Of a stretch of DNA of 64,000 bases, positions 33,778 to 43,582 are shown piece by piece. The notes under the pieces were generated by a model. It did no database searches, was not told the DNA's origin, and worked only from the letters and a program-made list of their open reading frames with translations. Position numbers and translations under genes: made by a program. Position 1 is the first letter of the stretch; each line of letters starts with the position of its first letter. The stretch is from assembly GCF_031127815.1 (NCBI RefSeq), contig NZ_JARXHY010000003.1, forward strand, positions 1-64,000. Direction: 5' to 3'. Origin of the DNA: Pelagicoccus sp. SDUM812003 (lineage in GTDB: Bacteria > Verrucomicrobiota > Verrucomicrobiia > Opitutales > Opitutaceae).

Positions 33778-35178
33778 TCACGGGGATTGTCGCCACAGCT
33801 TCTGGTAGGCGTCTTCTACGCGACGCCAGCGAAGCAGCTTCTTGTCTAGGGCCCGTTGCTGCTTGTATTGGAGGAGCGATAGCGCTTCGTGAGGCGTCTT
33901 CAATCCGTAGGTGATGCTGTTGACGGCCTCGTTGGTTTCGGTGAAGTAGTTTTGGAAGTGCGCGAGTTGGGGTCTCGGTTTGGCGTGACCGGAGTTCGCG
34001 ACGTCCAGAAAAACGTTCAAGTGCGGATTCGGGTGTTTGTCATAGAAATTTGGAGACACCTCCTTGAGTGATGTCATCTTCCCGTGAGCGAGCGCGAGCT
34101 TTTCGAGAGGGGCGACAGCGCTGAGGTATTTGATGAAGGCGAAAGCTTCCCGAGCTCGCTTGGCTCCTTTGGGGATGACGATCAGGTCGGCGTCGGCAAT
34201 GGCGAAGTAGGGGCGATCCGTGTCTTCCGCTGCGGGGAAGGGAGCGCATCCGTATTCGAAATCTTCGGACGCAAAGGTTTCCACGAAGCGATTCATCCAG
34301 ATGCCCTGCAGCACCATGGCGACCTTGCCTGCGAAAAAGGGATTTTGAGGCGAGCTGAAACGTCCGAAGCCGGAGCGGAGCTTGATCAGCTCTTCCGAAC
34401 CGAAGCGTTCGTGGTAGGATGCCAGCCAGTCGCCGGCTCGCAGCCAACCTTGCTCGAGGAAGAGCATCTCATCCTCGCCGTCGAAGGAGCCTTGGCCGAA
34501 CCAGTTGCTCCACTCCGGCCTCCACCATCCGGGCTCCAGTGGAAAGTGGCCGATGCGTTCGATCGATCCATCGTCGCGATGCTGCGTAATGATGTCGTTG
34601 ATACGTTCCAACTCCTCGATTGTTTGCGGGGGATGCTCCGGGTCGAGACCGAGTTCCCGAAAGATCGCTTTGTTGTAGTGGAGCGTGGTGACGGAGCAGG
34701 TGAGGGGAAGAGCCCAGATATGGTCGCGGTAGGTAGCGGTTTCCCAGAAGGTTTTGACATAGCGCTCGGGGCCGATGTCGGCTTCTTCGCAAAAGTGGTC
34801 AAGCGGGGTGAGGGCGTTGTTTTCCGCGTAGGCGGGAATGTACTGGTTGCTCATGATGGCGATGTCCGGCGGATTTCCGCCCGCGGTGGCCAGCATGATC
34901 TTGGTATTGGGGTCGGTGATATTGAGGCAGCGGATGAAGAGCGAGTCCTGCGAAGTGTTGAAGTCGTCAACGACCGCGTCGATGCCAGCGCGCTCGGTCC
35001 CCGTCCAGCTGGTCCAAAGGGTGACGATGACTCGCCCGTCCTCTGTCGTTTCTTTGTCGATACGCGAGCAAGCGACGAGTGGCGCGAGGGCGCATGCGAA
35101 GAGGAGAAGCGGTGTTTTTAGACCACGAAAGAGCACGGATACGGGTGAGGTTTGATTCTGAGATGCTAGGCGTGGCAT
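33778..35178 (-). CDS. sugar ABC transporter substrate-binding lipoprotein
   Basis: The 466-aa protein has a lipoprotein signal (basic start, hydrophobic core, lipobox LVAC near residue 37). The mature part is a cluster-B/MalE-type binding protein: IVTLWTSWTGTERAGIDAVVDDFN, ANPPDIAIMSNQYIPAYAE-like opening and a C-terminal helix with FAFIKYLSA. It captures the sugar in the periplasm for the two permeases downstream. I start it at the ATG of MPRLASQ; an in-frame ATG 30 bases upstream also exists. Confidence 0.9.
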   Translation of the reverse strand: MPRLASQNQTSPVSVLFRGLKTPLLLFACALAPLVACSRIDKETTEDGRVIVTLWTSWTGTERAGIDAVVDDFNTSQDSLFIRCLNITDPNTKIMLATAGGNPPDIAIMSNQYIPAYAENNALTPLDHFCEEADIGPERYVKTFWETATYRDHIWALPLTCSVTTLHYNKAIFRELGLDPEHPPQTIEELERINDIITQHRDDGSIERIGHFPLEPGWWRPEWSNWFGQGSFDGEDEMLFLEQGWLRAGDWLASYHERFGSEELIKLRSGFGRFSSPQNPFFAGKVAMVLQGIWMNRFVETFASEDFEYGCAPFPAAEDTDRPYFAIADADLIVIPKGAKRAREAFAFIKYLSAVAPLEKLALAHGKMTSLKEVSPNFYDKHPNPHLNVFLDVANSGHAKPRPQLAHFQNYFTETNEAVNSITYGLKTPHEALSLLQYKQQRALDKKLLRWRRVEDAYQKLWRQSP

Positions 35179-35248
35179 TGTTGATAAACGCTCGCAGCGC
35201 TTGAGCAAAGCAAGAACTGAGCGGGAAAGGGATTCGCGTCAGCGGGGA

Positions 35249-36403
35249 CTAGAATTCTTGACCAGGTGGAATCTGGGATTCGAAAAGGAGCTGTTCGTCC
35301 ACTCTGCGGGCAAGGCGGTCGCGGTTCCTTCGGATGATTCCCTGATCGCTTTCGGCAACGGCTTTTTCCGCTAGAATGAGAGCCTGGTCGAGGTCCTGCT
35401 CCCGCTCCGCGGCCAGCGAGAGGTTGTAGAGGATCTTGGCCTTTAGGAAGCCAGGTTGCTCGAGCGGGAGCAGGCTCTGCCAGATCTCGACGGCGTCTTT
35501 CCAGTAGGCGGAACTGGCGAAGCGTTCGGCGGCCTCTTCAAGTTGCTCCTTATGGCGGCTGCTGGAGTCGACAAGGATCTTGCGTGATACGGAGATGGTG
35601 TGCGGGGTGAGGGAGCGGGCGAAATCGTTGATGGCCGTCTCGAGCGACCGTTCGAGCAGGGCGTCGCGCATGGCCGCAATCCTGCGGCTGCTGATGGAGC
35701 TTCCATAGTCGCTCCACTCCTCCTTTGACTGCGAGGAGGTCGTCTTGAAGTCGACCCAAAGCCCGGACAGCGGGTCGTAGACACGGAAGACCACAGTGCA
35801 GGTGAGACGGAGCCAGCCGTCGTAGTAGGTCTTCTTCTTGACCTCGTCGTTCTTGGATTTCTCTTCGACGATGCGTTTCTCTTCGTGCTCGCCCACCACC
35901 ACTTCGACGCTTTCCAAGGCGAGCAGGATGTCGGCCGAATGCTGCGCCGCGAGCGCTCCCACTTCGGAGGCGGCAAGCGGGGGAGGCAGCTCTCCAAAAG
36001 CGGTGTTTTCCGGTTTGGAGATGGCGGGAGGGCTGGTCATGAGCATGACCTCATATTTCCCGAACTCCTCGAAGATGGTGACGAAATCGATGGCGAGGGA
36101 AACGCTCAGGAGCGAGGCCAAGGCCGTTCGGATGGATTGCTCCTGCGACCTGCTGTGCCGCTTGTGAAGCTGTTTGATGAGAGGGGTGTTTTTGACGATG
36201 AACGAACCGACCAGCGTCCGATCGGCCTCGTCTTGATAGTGGGTCCAGTGGCGGTCGATAAGAAGTATGCGTTCTCCCGCGAATGGCAGCTCGTCCGTGG
36301 CCGGTTTGCTGATCCGATAGGTGGCGTGGTGGCTGGCGCAGCTTGTCAGGAGGCACACCAGCGCGATCGCCGCCAGGCTTCGCAAGGGGAGTGGGGGTAA
36401 CAT
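35249..36403 (-). CDS. lipoprotein, DUF6340-like
   Basis: The 384-aa protein has lipobox LTSC (Cys about residue 22) followed by ASHHATYRISKPA, as in the DUF6340 lipoproteins known from Bacteroidetes. The first two thirds show LLIDRHWTHY, SADILLALESVEV and a strand LRLTCTVVFRVYDPLSG. The last third has a TPR-like helix pair (AEREQDLDQALILAEKAVAES). Its function is unknown. It is transcribed in the same direction as the sugar importer 70 bp downstream, but a shared role is uncertain. Confidence 0.72.
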   Translation of the reverse strand: MLPPLPLRSLAAIALVCLLTSCASHHATYRISKPATDELPFAGERILLIDRHWTHYQDEADRTLVGSFIVKNTPLIKQLHKRHSRSQEQSIRTALASLLSVSLAIDFVTIFEEFGKYEVMLMTSPPAISKPENTAFGELPPPLAASEVGALAAQHSADILLALESVEVVVGEHEEKRIVEEKSKNDEVKKKTYYDGWLRLTCTVVFRVYDPLSGLWVDFKTTSSQSKEEWSDYGSSISSRRIAAMRDALLERSLETAINDFARSLTPHTISVSRKILVDSSSRHKEQLEEAAERFASSAYWKDAVEIWQSLLPLEQPGFLKAKILYNLSLAAEREQDLDQALILAEKAVAESDQGIIRRNRDRLARRVDEQLLFESQIPPGQEF

Positions 36404-36494
36404 GTTGCGACGCTAGTGCATCGAGACTGATTTGAAAAGGACAAGCTTGCTTGGAGTGGCTTCGTCCCTTGACGAGTGGGAGGAGTTTGCGAGG

Positions 36495-37232
36495 ATGCGA
36501 AGGATGAATATTGTCTTGTTCGAAGAAGGCGAAATCGAGGCGGGGTATTTGCCAAACAACGACGATCGGGTCGAGCATGTGAAGAAGGTGCTGCGACGCG
36601 ATGTCGGGGAGAGCTTCGATGCGGGGCAGATTCATGGCAAAAGGGGGAAGGCCACGGTGTTGGAGTACGGGAGCGTTTCCATGTCGCTGCGCTTCGATTT
36701 GGAGATCGAGGAGCCAAAACTGCTGCCGATCGATTTGGTGGTGGGATTGAGTCGCCCTCAAACCATGCGCAAGATCCTCAACGAAGCGACTTCCTTGGGA
36801 GTTCGCAGTATTCGATTTGTGGTGACGGAGCGTGGCGAGCCGTCCTACGCTCAGTCGCGATTGTGGACCACGGGCGAGTGGCGTCGGCATGCCCTGGCAG
36901 GCGCTGCCCAGGCCTTCACCACCCGTCTGCCTGTGGTGTCCTGGGGGATGCCCTTGGAGGAGGCCCTAGGCGCCTTCGGCTGTTCCGACGAGCGCCTGTT
37001 GGCGCTCGACAACTATGAGGCGATGACGCGGCTCGGCTTGGCGGTAGGGGACTGCGAGGCTATCGCCCTTGCGGTCGGGTCGGAGCGGGGCTGGACTGGA
37101 CCGGAGCGCCAGCTCCTGCGCGAGCGAGGCTGGCAGCTGGTCGACATGGGAAAGCGCGTGCTCCGCACGGAAACCGCGGTGGTGGCTGCGGTGGGAGTGG
37201 CCCGGGAGTTGATGGAGTTGCCGCTCGGCTGA
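36495..37232 (+). CDS. rsmE: 16S rRNA (uracil1498-N3)-methyltransferase
   Basis: The 245-aa enzyme methylates U1498 of 16S rRNA. It has an N-terminal PUA-like domain (about 1-75: HVKKVLRRDVGESFDAGQI) and a C-terminal SPOUT/trefoil-knot domain (about 80-245). The knot signature is AIALAVGSERGWTGPERQLL (lacking only slight detail of GPEGG), and VLRTETAVVAAV closes the knot. I chose the ATG at 36495 because AGGAG lies 9 bases upstream; an ATG at 36504 is close behind. Confidence 0.88.
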   Translation: MRRMNIVLFEEGEIEAGYLPNNDDRVEHVKKVLRRDVGESFDAGQIHGKRGKATVLEYGSVSMSLRFDLEIEEPKLLPIDLVVGLSRPQTMRKILNEATSLGVRSIRFVVTERGEPSYAQSRLWTTGEWRRHALAGAAQAFTTRLPVVSWGMPLEEALGAFGCSDERLLALDNYEAMTRLGLAVGDCEAIALAVGSERGWTGPERQLLRERGWQLVDMGKRVLRTETAVVAAVGVARELMELPLG

Positions 37233-37267
37233 ATCGTGCGCTACCGTTACGAATCGGACACGGATCT

Positions 37268-37287
37268 GAAACGCCACGTGGCGTTTC
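37268..37287. promoter_or_regulatory. 20-bp perfect palindrome upstream of the TonB-dependent receptor
   Basis: GAAACGCCACGTGGCGTTTC reads the same on both strands, with no loop. It lies 35 bp after the rsmE stop and 144 bp before the receptor start. A hairpin with no loop and no T-run is a poor terminator, so a dimeric regulator's operator is more likely. Confidence 0.6.
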
Positions 37288-37431
37288 GTTACGGGAGGAA
37301 AACGATTTGGTAAAGCGGTTTTCATCGCGTTGACAGGCCTGGGCCTGGCCGGTTGAGAGCATGTCGTTGCGCTATGGGTTAAACGTCTTTCCCGGACGCG
37401 TATGCAGACATCAACTACAACTGACTAGGAA

Positions 37432-39765
37432 ATGAAAACTACCGCACTACTGATACCCGCGGCGTTGATATCGGCTGGACCGCTGCTGGCCCAGAGCGAC
37501 AATCAAAGCATCTCAGACGTCACTGAGCTCGAGGAGGTCTTTGTCTTCTCTCAATCCACTACGCAATCGAACGCAGTGCTCAGCCTGGAGCAGCTGGAAC
37601 TGGCCTCGCCCATGACGAGCGCCTTGGATCACATCGACCGATTGCCGGGCGTGGTGGTTCAGGAGGGCGACGCGTATGGAGGAGACGACTGGTCAACATC
37701 AGTCAGTATCCGTGGATTCCAGACGGATCGAAACTCCAGCCAGCTCGGCTACACCATCGATGGCTTGCCGAACGGCAACACCAACTACGGAGGCGGGGCC
37801 AAGCCAAACCGCTTCATCGACTCGGAAAACATCGGCAGCGTGGTGGTTTCCCAAGGCGCGGGCGACATCGCTTCGGCTTCGACCACAGCGCTCGGCGGGA
37901 CCATCCAGTACATGATGATCGACCCGGGCTACGAGGAAAGCGTGTCGGTCCAGTACTCGACTGGGGACAACAACATGCGTCGCTATTTCCTCCGCTACAA
38001 CACGGGCGAGATAGGCGAGAATACGCGAGCGTTCATCAGCCTCTCCGACTCCTTCCACAATCGTTGGACCTCCGAGGGAGAGAATGGCCTGGCGGACCGG
38101 TTGCACGTGGATTCCAAGGTAGTGAGTAAATGGGGACAGGTGAATGTTGAGGCACGGCTCTCCTATGACGACATTCACGAGGACAACTACAATGGCGTCA
38201 CCTTGGAACAGTTCGCGGCCAATCCGAACTGGGACTACTTGACCGGAGAATGGACCGGGATGCCAAATCCGGACCAGTATTTCGTCGAAGGCTGGTCGAC
38301 GGTGCGCGAAAACACGCTCGGCGGCTTGAAGCTCGACATGCCTTTAGGCGACAATGGCACCTTGATGCTGCAACCGTATTTTCACTCGCAAAGCGGCGAG
38401 GGGCACTGGATCCCGCCTTATCAGCGGCGCGGTTGGGATGAAGAAGGAAACCCGACCTCCATCGCCCAGCTCGCAGCCACCGAGGCTCGCGTTTTCTTCT
38501 ACGATGCAGCGGGAAATGACATCCTCCCTTTGGATGAGGACGGAAACCCGCTCGCGAATCCCTTCGACATCGAGACCTATCCAGAGGCGGTGCAAGCCGG
38601 AGCGGTGCCTGCGTCGTCGTTCCGTACGTCGCACTACGGCAACAGCCGCATCGGCGCGCGGGCGAACTATACGCTGAAGACCGAGGGGAACACCTTGGAT
38701 GTCGGATTTTGGTACGAGCAGCAGGAGCGCGATTCGGGCCGAGACTGGCACAAGATTCTCGATGCGTCGGTCGGCATGGAGTATGACTATCGCCCCTACT
38801 GGACCGATTTCGACCAGACCTTCGACACGGACACCACAATGCTCTACGTGCAAGACACCATCGAGTGGGGCAGCGTCACGGCGCAGATCGGACTGAAGCA
38901 ATACTATGTAGAACTTTCTGGATACGACAACATCGCCAGCGAATCTCTTGGCTCCCTCGATAGCGACTCCGACCTGCTGCCAAGCGTGGGCTTGCTCTAT
39001 GACCTGGGAGACCACGCCGGGCAGCTCTTCGCGAATTACACCGAAAACTTCAGCGCTATCAACGACAACGTTTTGCTGCGCGACGCGAGCCCTAGCCTCG
39101 CTCCGGAACAGAGCGACAGCATCGACTTGGGATACCGCTACACACGCGATCGATTGTCGTTCACGGCTTCCACCTACATGATCGAGTTCGACAACAAGAT
39201 CTCTTTTGTGGACCCGGGCGATGACGACTTGACGGAGATCGACTACGACATCGGGACCGGTGGCGGATTCGTCAACGTGGGCGGTATCGAGTCGAAGGGC
39301 TTGGAGCTGGCGGCGAACTATCAGTTCAATTCCGCGTTCTCTGGTTACGTAAGCGCTACGTATAACGATTCCGAATACACGAAGACCGTTCCGGAAAACG
39401 GAGTCGTCGCGGGCAACGAGGTAGTCGGCTCGGTGAGCGAGCTCTTGACCGCGAGTCTGTTCTACCGATCCGAAGCCGGCTACTACGCAAGTCTTGCAGC
39501 GAAGTGGACGGGTGATCGTCAAGGCACGTTGGACAACAGCGAGCAGATGGAAGCCTACACCAAGGTGGACATGACCTTCGGCTATCGCCGAGCTTTCGAT
39601 ACCGATGACGGTTTCGTCAAGGCGCTTCGAGCAGAGCTTAGGGTTTACAACGCTTTCGACGCCCGCTACCTTGCTACTCCTGATGGAGACGCCCGAGTCA
39701 GCGCCGGCGCCTACTTCATCGGCGCTCCCCGCAACGTGTCGATGACGTTTGGATTGGAATTCTAG
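37432..39765 (+). CDS. TonB-dependent outer-membrane receptor
   Basis: The 777-aa protein has a signal peptide (about 1-20, ending LLAQ), a TonB-box-like stretch (ELEEVFVFSQ, about 31-40), a plug domain (about 45-170, with IDGLPNGNT and VVVSQGAGDI) and a 22-stranded-type barrel ending in aromatic F. It imports a scarce ligand energised by TonB-ExbBD. Two secreted phosphoesterases follow in the same direction. That suggests a phosphorylated or phosphate-bearing ligand, which is an inference. Confidence 0.92.
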   Translation: MKTTALLIPAALISAGPLLAQSDNQSISDVTELEEVFVFSQSTTQSNAVLSLEQLELASPMTSALDHIDRLPGVVVQEGDAYGGDDWSTSVSIRGFQTDRNSSQLGYTIDGLPNGNTNYGGGAKPNRFIDSENIGSVVVSQGAGDIASASTTALGGTIQYMMIDPGYEESVSVQYSTGDNNMRRYFLRYNTGEIGENTRAFISLSDSFHNRWTSEGENGLADRLHVDSKVVSKWGQVNVEARLSYDDIHEDNYNGVTLEQFAANPNWDYLTGEWTGMPNPDQYFVEGWSTVRENTLGGLKLDMPLGDNGTLMLQPYFHSQSGEGHWIPPYQRRGWDEEGNPTSIAQLAATEARVFFYDAAGNDILPLDEDGNPLANPFDIETYPEAVQAGAVPASSFRTSHYGNSRIGARANYTLKTEGNTLDVGFWYEQQERDSGRDWHKILDASVGMEYDYRPYWTDFDQTFDTDTTMLYVQDTIEWGSVTAQIGLKQYYVELSGYDNIASESLGSLDSDSDLLPSVGLLYDLGDHAGQLFANYTENFSAINDNVLLRDASPSLAPEQSDSIDLGYRYTRDRLSFTASTYMIEFDNKISFVDPGDDDLTEIDYDIGTGGGFVNVGGIESKGLELAANYQFNSAFSGYVSATYNDSEYTKTVPENGVVAGNEVVGSVSELLTASLFYRSEAGYYASLAAKWTGDRQGTLDNSEQMEAYTKVDMTFGYRRAFDTDDGFVKALRAELRVYNAFDARYLATPDGDARVSAGAYFIGAPRNVSMTFGLEF

Positions 39766-39829
39766 TTCTGAGTTTCGGCGTCTGGGCTTCGAGTGGTCCA
39801 GGCGCCGTTTTCTGATTCTCTCAACCGAA

Positions 39830-40882
39830 ATGAACTCTCTTTCTTCTTTTCTGGTAGCCGTCTGCGTCGGGGCTTCGTTGACCCAAGCTGCCTGGGGCGA
39901 GCCGATTACGCGCATCGCGTTTGGATCCTGCGCCGAATCCAGCAAGCGGCAGCCCATTTGGGAGTCGATTCTCAATGACGATCCGGAGGTGTTTGTCTTG
40001 CTCGGTGACAATATCTACGGGGACACGACGGAGGTCGAGGTATTGAGGGAAAAGTATCGAGAGTTTGGTGACGTAGGCGGATTCAAGCGATTGAGGAATG
40101 AGGCCGAGGTGGTGGCGACTTGGGATGACCACGACTATGGGATGAACGATGCAGGGCGGGAGTATCCCTTGAAGCGCGAGTCGCGCGAGGCGTTTTTGAC
40201 TTTCTTTCGAGAGGAGGAGAGCAGTCCTCGCTGGACGCAGGAAGGTGGGATCTACACTTCCTATCTTTGGGGAGAGCCCGGGCGTAGCGTTCAGCTGATT
40301 CTTTTAGACTTGCGCTGGGACCGAACGCCTCTGGCTGCGGTCGACGCGGAAACCTATCGAAAGAAATGTCGCCCTGCGAAGATGGGGCCTTACCTACCGC
40401 AAGAGGATGATTCGGCCCGGATCATGGGCGAGGCCCAGTGGCGGTGGTTGGAAGCCCAGTTGGAGAAGCCGGCGGACATTCGGATCATTGGCTCGAGCAT
40501 CCAGGTTCTTTCGGACTTCACGGGGTGGGAGGCTTGGGCGAATTTTCCCAAGGAACGTCAACGGCTGTTCGCGCTGATCGAGAAGGCGCGAGCCCATGGT
40601 ACGTTCCTGATCAGCGGCGACACGCATTGGGCGGAGTTTAGCCGGCTGGATTTGAAAACCGGCTACCCCTTGTGGGAGTTGACCTCCAGTGGATTGACCG
40701 AGGAATGGTCGGACGTGAGTCCAAACAAGAACCGCATCGGGCGTCCCTACAGCAAAGCGAACTATGGCTTGATCGAAATCTCGTGGAACGCTCCGCAGCC
40801 GCAGGTGACTTTGTCGGTAAAGAATGTGAATGGACGTATCGAAATGCAGAATACAATTGTTCTGTCCGACCTGAAGTTTTAA
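39830..40882 (+). CDS. secreted PhoD-like phosphodiesterase/alkaline phosphatase
   Basis: The 350-aa product has a signal peptide (about 1-23). Motifs of the PhoD-like metallophosphatase family are FGSCAESS, LLGDNIYGD, VATWDDHDYG and ISGDTHWAEF, which together hold the Ca/Fe ligands. It lacks the long N-terminal domain of Bacillus PhoD, so it belongs to the short form. It starts 64 bp after the receptor and probably acts in the periplasm on phosphate esters. Confidence 0.88.
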   Translation: MNSLSSFLVAVCVGASLTQAAWGEPITRIAFGSCAESSKRQPIWESILNDDPEVFVLLGDNIYGDTTEVEVLREKYREFGDVGGFKRLRNEAEVVATWDDHDYGMNDAGREYPLKRESREAFLTFFREEESSPRWTQEGGIYTSYLWGEPGRSVQLILLDLRWDRTPLAAVDAETYRKKCRPAKMGPYLPQEDDSARIMGEAQWRWLEAQLEKPADIRIIGSSIQVLSDFTGWEAWANFPKERQRLFALIEKARAHGTFLISGDTHWAEFSRLDLKTGYPLWELTSSGLTEEWSDVSPNKNRIGRPYSKANYGLIEISWNAPQPQVTLSVKNVNGRIEMQNTIVLSDLKF

Positions 40883-40895
40883 GCAGCATTGTGAA

Positions 40896-41828
40896 ATGAA
40901 CAGACGTAACTTTTTCCGAAACACGGCTCTGGCCACTGGCGGACTGCTGGTGGGCAATGCCAGCGCCAGGGCGGACGTGGTGAAACCGCGACGTTCTTTG
41001 CGCATCGCGCACCTGACGGATATTCACGTGATGCCAGGCAAGGGAGCTGCCGAAGGGATGGCGAAGGCGTTTCAGCACGCTCAGTCCCTGTCTGACCGTC
41101 CTGACTTCATCTTCAATGGCGGTGACTGCATCATGGATGCCTTGAAACATGAGAAGGCGGAGGTGGCGGCTCAATGGAGCGAGTGGCAAGGCGTCTTGAA
41201 GAACGAGCGGGAGCTGCCTATGTATTCCGCCATAGGAAATCATGACGTTTGGGGCTGGGCTCTTAAGGACCGGGCTCGTCGAGGCGACTACGGAAAACGC
41301 TGGGCCATGGAAGAGCTCGGACTCGACAGGCGATACTACGCATTTGAGAAAAAGGATTGGCAGTTTGTGGCGCTAGATAGCGCTCACGTGGATTTGAATT
41401 CGGAACGTGGATACACGGCTCGATTGGATGAAGAGCAATTCGCTTGGTTGCAGGACACGCTGGAGCGGTTCGATGCAAACAAACCCGTTTGCGTGCTCTC
41501 GCACATTCCGATCATCAGCTTCTGTCCGTTCTTCGACGGAGAGAACGAAACGTCTTCCGATTGGGTGGTCCCTGGTCCGTGGATGCACATCGACGCGCGT
41601 CGAATAAAAGACCTGTTCGCGCGTCATCCGAACGTGAAGGTGGGATTGAGCGGCCACATCCATCTCGCTGACGAAGTGAAGTACCTCGGCGTGACCTATC
41701 TTTGCAACGGCGCCGTCAGCGGCGGTTGGTGGGACGGCAACTACCAGGAATTTCCGCCCGCTTATGTCATCGTCGATCTGTACGAGGACGGAAGCGTGCG
41801 AAGCCAATACGTGCCCTACCTGGCCTAG
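40896..41828 (+). CDS. Tat-secreted metallophosphoesterase
   Basis: The 310-aa product starts with a twin-arginine signal (RRNFFRNTALATGG). The calcineurin-like metal set is complete: HLTDIHV, FNGGDCIMD, IGNHDVWG and LSGHIHLADE, plus a later SHIP. It follows PhoD-like by 13 bp and is probably co-transcribed with it and the receptor. The substrate could be a phosphodiester or phosphomonoester. Confidence 0.9.
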   Translation: MNRRNFFRNTALATGGLLVGNASARADVVKPRRSLRIAHLTDIHVMPGKGAAEGMAKAFQHAQSLSDRPDFIFNGGDCIMDALKHEKAEVAAQWSEWQGVLKNERELPMYSAIGNHDVWGWALKDRARRGDYGKRWAMEELGLDRRYYAFEKKDWQFVALDSAHVDLNSERGYTARLDEEQFAWLQDTLERFDANKPVCVLSHIPIISFCPFFDGENETSSDWVVPGPWMHIDARRIKDLFARHPNVKVGLSGHIHLADEVKYLGVTYLCNGAVSGGWWDGNYQEFPPAYVIVDLYEDGSVRSQYVPYLA

Positions 41829-41865
41829 GCGGCATCGAAGACGTCAGAATGCGCGCTGGGGTCGG

Positions 41866-43578
41866 CTAGTTCTGCTGGTACTCCGGAACGGTGACGCGTT
41901 CGACTTCGTCGAGCGTGGTGAGACCGAGCAGGGCCTTTTTCAGCGCGTCTTCGCGCAGGGAACGGAAGCCGACGCGATTGGCAGCTGCCTGCAGCTCGTG
42001 AAGGGGGGCTCGATTGGTGATCATCTCCCGCATCTCCTCCGAGACTTCTACGATTTCATGCACCGCGATGCGTCCGCTGAAGCCGGTTTGGTGGCAGCTC
42101 GTACAGCCTTTGCCGCGGAAGAATGCGTGTTTTCTGATGGTGTCCTCCAGAAAGTACTGTTCGAGCACTTCCGGCTTTGGCTGATAGGCCTCTTTGCAGT
42201 GATCGCAAATTTTGGATACAAGTCTCTGGGACATCACTCCGTTGATCGCAGGCGCCACCATGTAGGGATCCACGCCGATCTCCACTAGTCGGAGAATGGC
42301 TTGGGTGGCGTTGTTGGTGTGCAGGGTGGTGAGCACCATGTGACCTGTCAGAGCGGCTTCGGTGGCGATCTTGGCGGTTTCGTGGTCTCGAATTTCGCCG
42401 ACGAGTATGATGTCCGGGTCCTGTCTGAGCGCTGCTCGAAGAATGCTGGCGAAGTTGAGCCCGATGCCGTGCTTGACCTCGAAATGGTTGACCCCTGGAA
42501 GCTGGTATTCGACCGGGTTCTCGATGGTCATAATATTGCGATTGCGATCGTTTAGGTAGTCGAGAGCTGAATACAGGGTTGTAGTCTTACCCGATCCTGT
42601 CGGACCGGTGACGATGAAGATGCCGTTCGGTTTGGCGACCACGTTGCGGAAGCGCTTCATGTTCGGCTTCGAGAAGTAGAGTTCGTCGAAGCTGGGGAGG
42701 CCTTTTTTTCCCGCTTGGCCAAGGATTCGGATTACGGCTTTTTCTCCGTGCAGTCCTGGGCAAGTGGATACGCGAAAGTTTTGGCTGAACGATGCGATGT
42801 TGATAGAGAATCGTCCATCCTGGGGAAGGCGCGTATCCGAAATGTCGAGCTCGCTGAGAAACTTGATGCGAACCAGCAGGGCTTGGTGTATCTCCTTGGG
42901 GAGTTCGATGAGGTCTCGCAGGTGTCCGTCGACGCGTAGTCGTATGATGCCGTGATTCTTGTGAGCTTCGATATGGATGTCGCTGGCTCGCTGGCGAAAG
43001 GCCGAGTAGAGCACGTGGTTCGAGAGTTCGACCATGGAGCTGGACTTGACCATTTCCAGCAACTCGGCGCTGTCCTTTTTCGCCATCGCCTCGCCTGCGG
43101 TGAAGGCTTCTAAGGTCTTCAAGGCATCGTCGAAGGAGATGTTGGTCTGATAGTGAAGATCGATGGCGTGGGAGATGTCTTCCGGGTGGGCGAAGACGGG
43201 ACTGACGCGGCACTGCAGGTAGCGCTCGAGGGATTCGATCAACTTGTGGTTGGTCGGATCCTCCATTGCGATAGTCATGTATCCATCGAACTTGTACAAG
43301 CCGATGGCCTTGAGGCGGCGAGCCATCTCGATGGGGATCCGGTCCGAATCCTTGCAGGTGATTTCGATGGAGAGCGGATCGACGAAAGTGACACCTAGGG
43401 CTCGGGCCCAGAGCTCGCCAGCGAAGTTGCGCTTCAGGTAGCCTTTTTCGACCACTTCCAAGAGAAGGCCGCTGTGGTCCTTGTTGAAGCGGTTTACGAG
43501 AGCGTTTAGGGTGGAAGGCTCGATGAGCTTTGAGGCTTCAACCAGTTCGATGAATTTCGGAGAATCGATTTCGCGCAT
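41866..43578 (-). CDS. type II/IV secretion ATPase, GspE/PilB-like (cassette 1)
   Basis: The 570-aa ATPase has a divergent N-terminal T2SSE_N-type domain (about 40-145). Its AAA+ core has Walker A GPTGSGKT (325-332), the Asp box and Walker B ILVGEIRD (E395). The tetracysteine zinc site has C458, C461, C492 and C495. The family powers assembly of pili or pseudopili. It lacks the clear MshEN c-di-GMP motif. The equal-length paralogue at 51067-52779 aligns along its entire length. No pilC, pilA or secretin gene lies in the window. Confidence 0.92.
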   Translation of the reverse strand: MREIDSPKFIELVEASKLIEPSTLNALVNRFNKDHSGLLLEVVEKGYLKRNFAGELWARALGVTFVDPLSIEITCKDSDRIPIEMARRLKAIGLYKFDGYMTIAMEDPTNHKLIESLERYLQCRVSPVFAHPEDISHAIDLHYQTNISFDDALKTLEAFTAGEAMAKKDSAELLEMVKSSSMVELSNHVLYSAFRQRASDIHIEAHKNHGIIRLRVDGHLRDLIELPKEIHQALLVRIKFLSELDISDTRLPQDGRFSINIASFSQNFRVSTCPGLHGEKAVIRILGQAGKKGLPSFDELYFSKPNMKRFRNVVAKPNGIFIVTGPTGSGKTTTLYSALDYLNDRNRNIMTIENPVEYQLPGVNHFEVKHGIGLNFASILRAALRQDPDIILVGEIRDHETAKIATEAALTGHMVLTTLHTNNATQAILRLVEIGVDPYMVAPAINGVMSQRLVSKICDHCKEAYQPKPEVLEQYFLEDTIRKHAFFRGKGCTSCHQTGFSGRIAVHEIVEVSEEMREMITNRAPLHELQAAANRVGFRSLREDALKKALLGLTTLDEVERVTVPEYQQN

Positions 43579-43582
43579 GGCT

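Noticed and set aside
38344-40011. 555-codon open frame antisense to the TonB-dependent receptor
   Set aside because: The receptor sequence is complete and convincing, and the antisense product has no domain.
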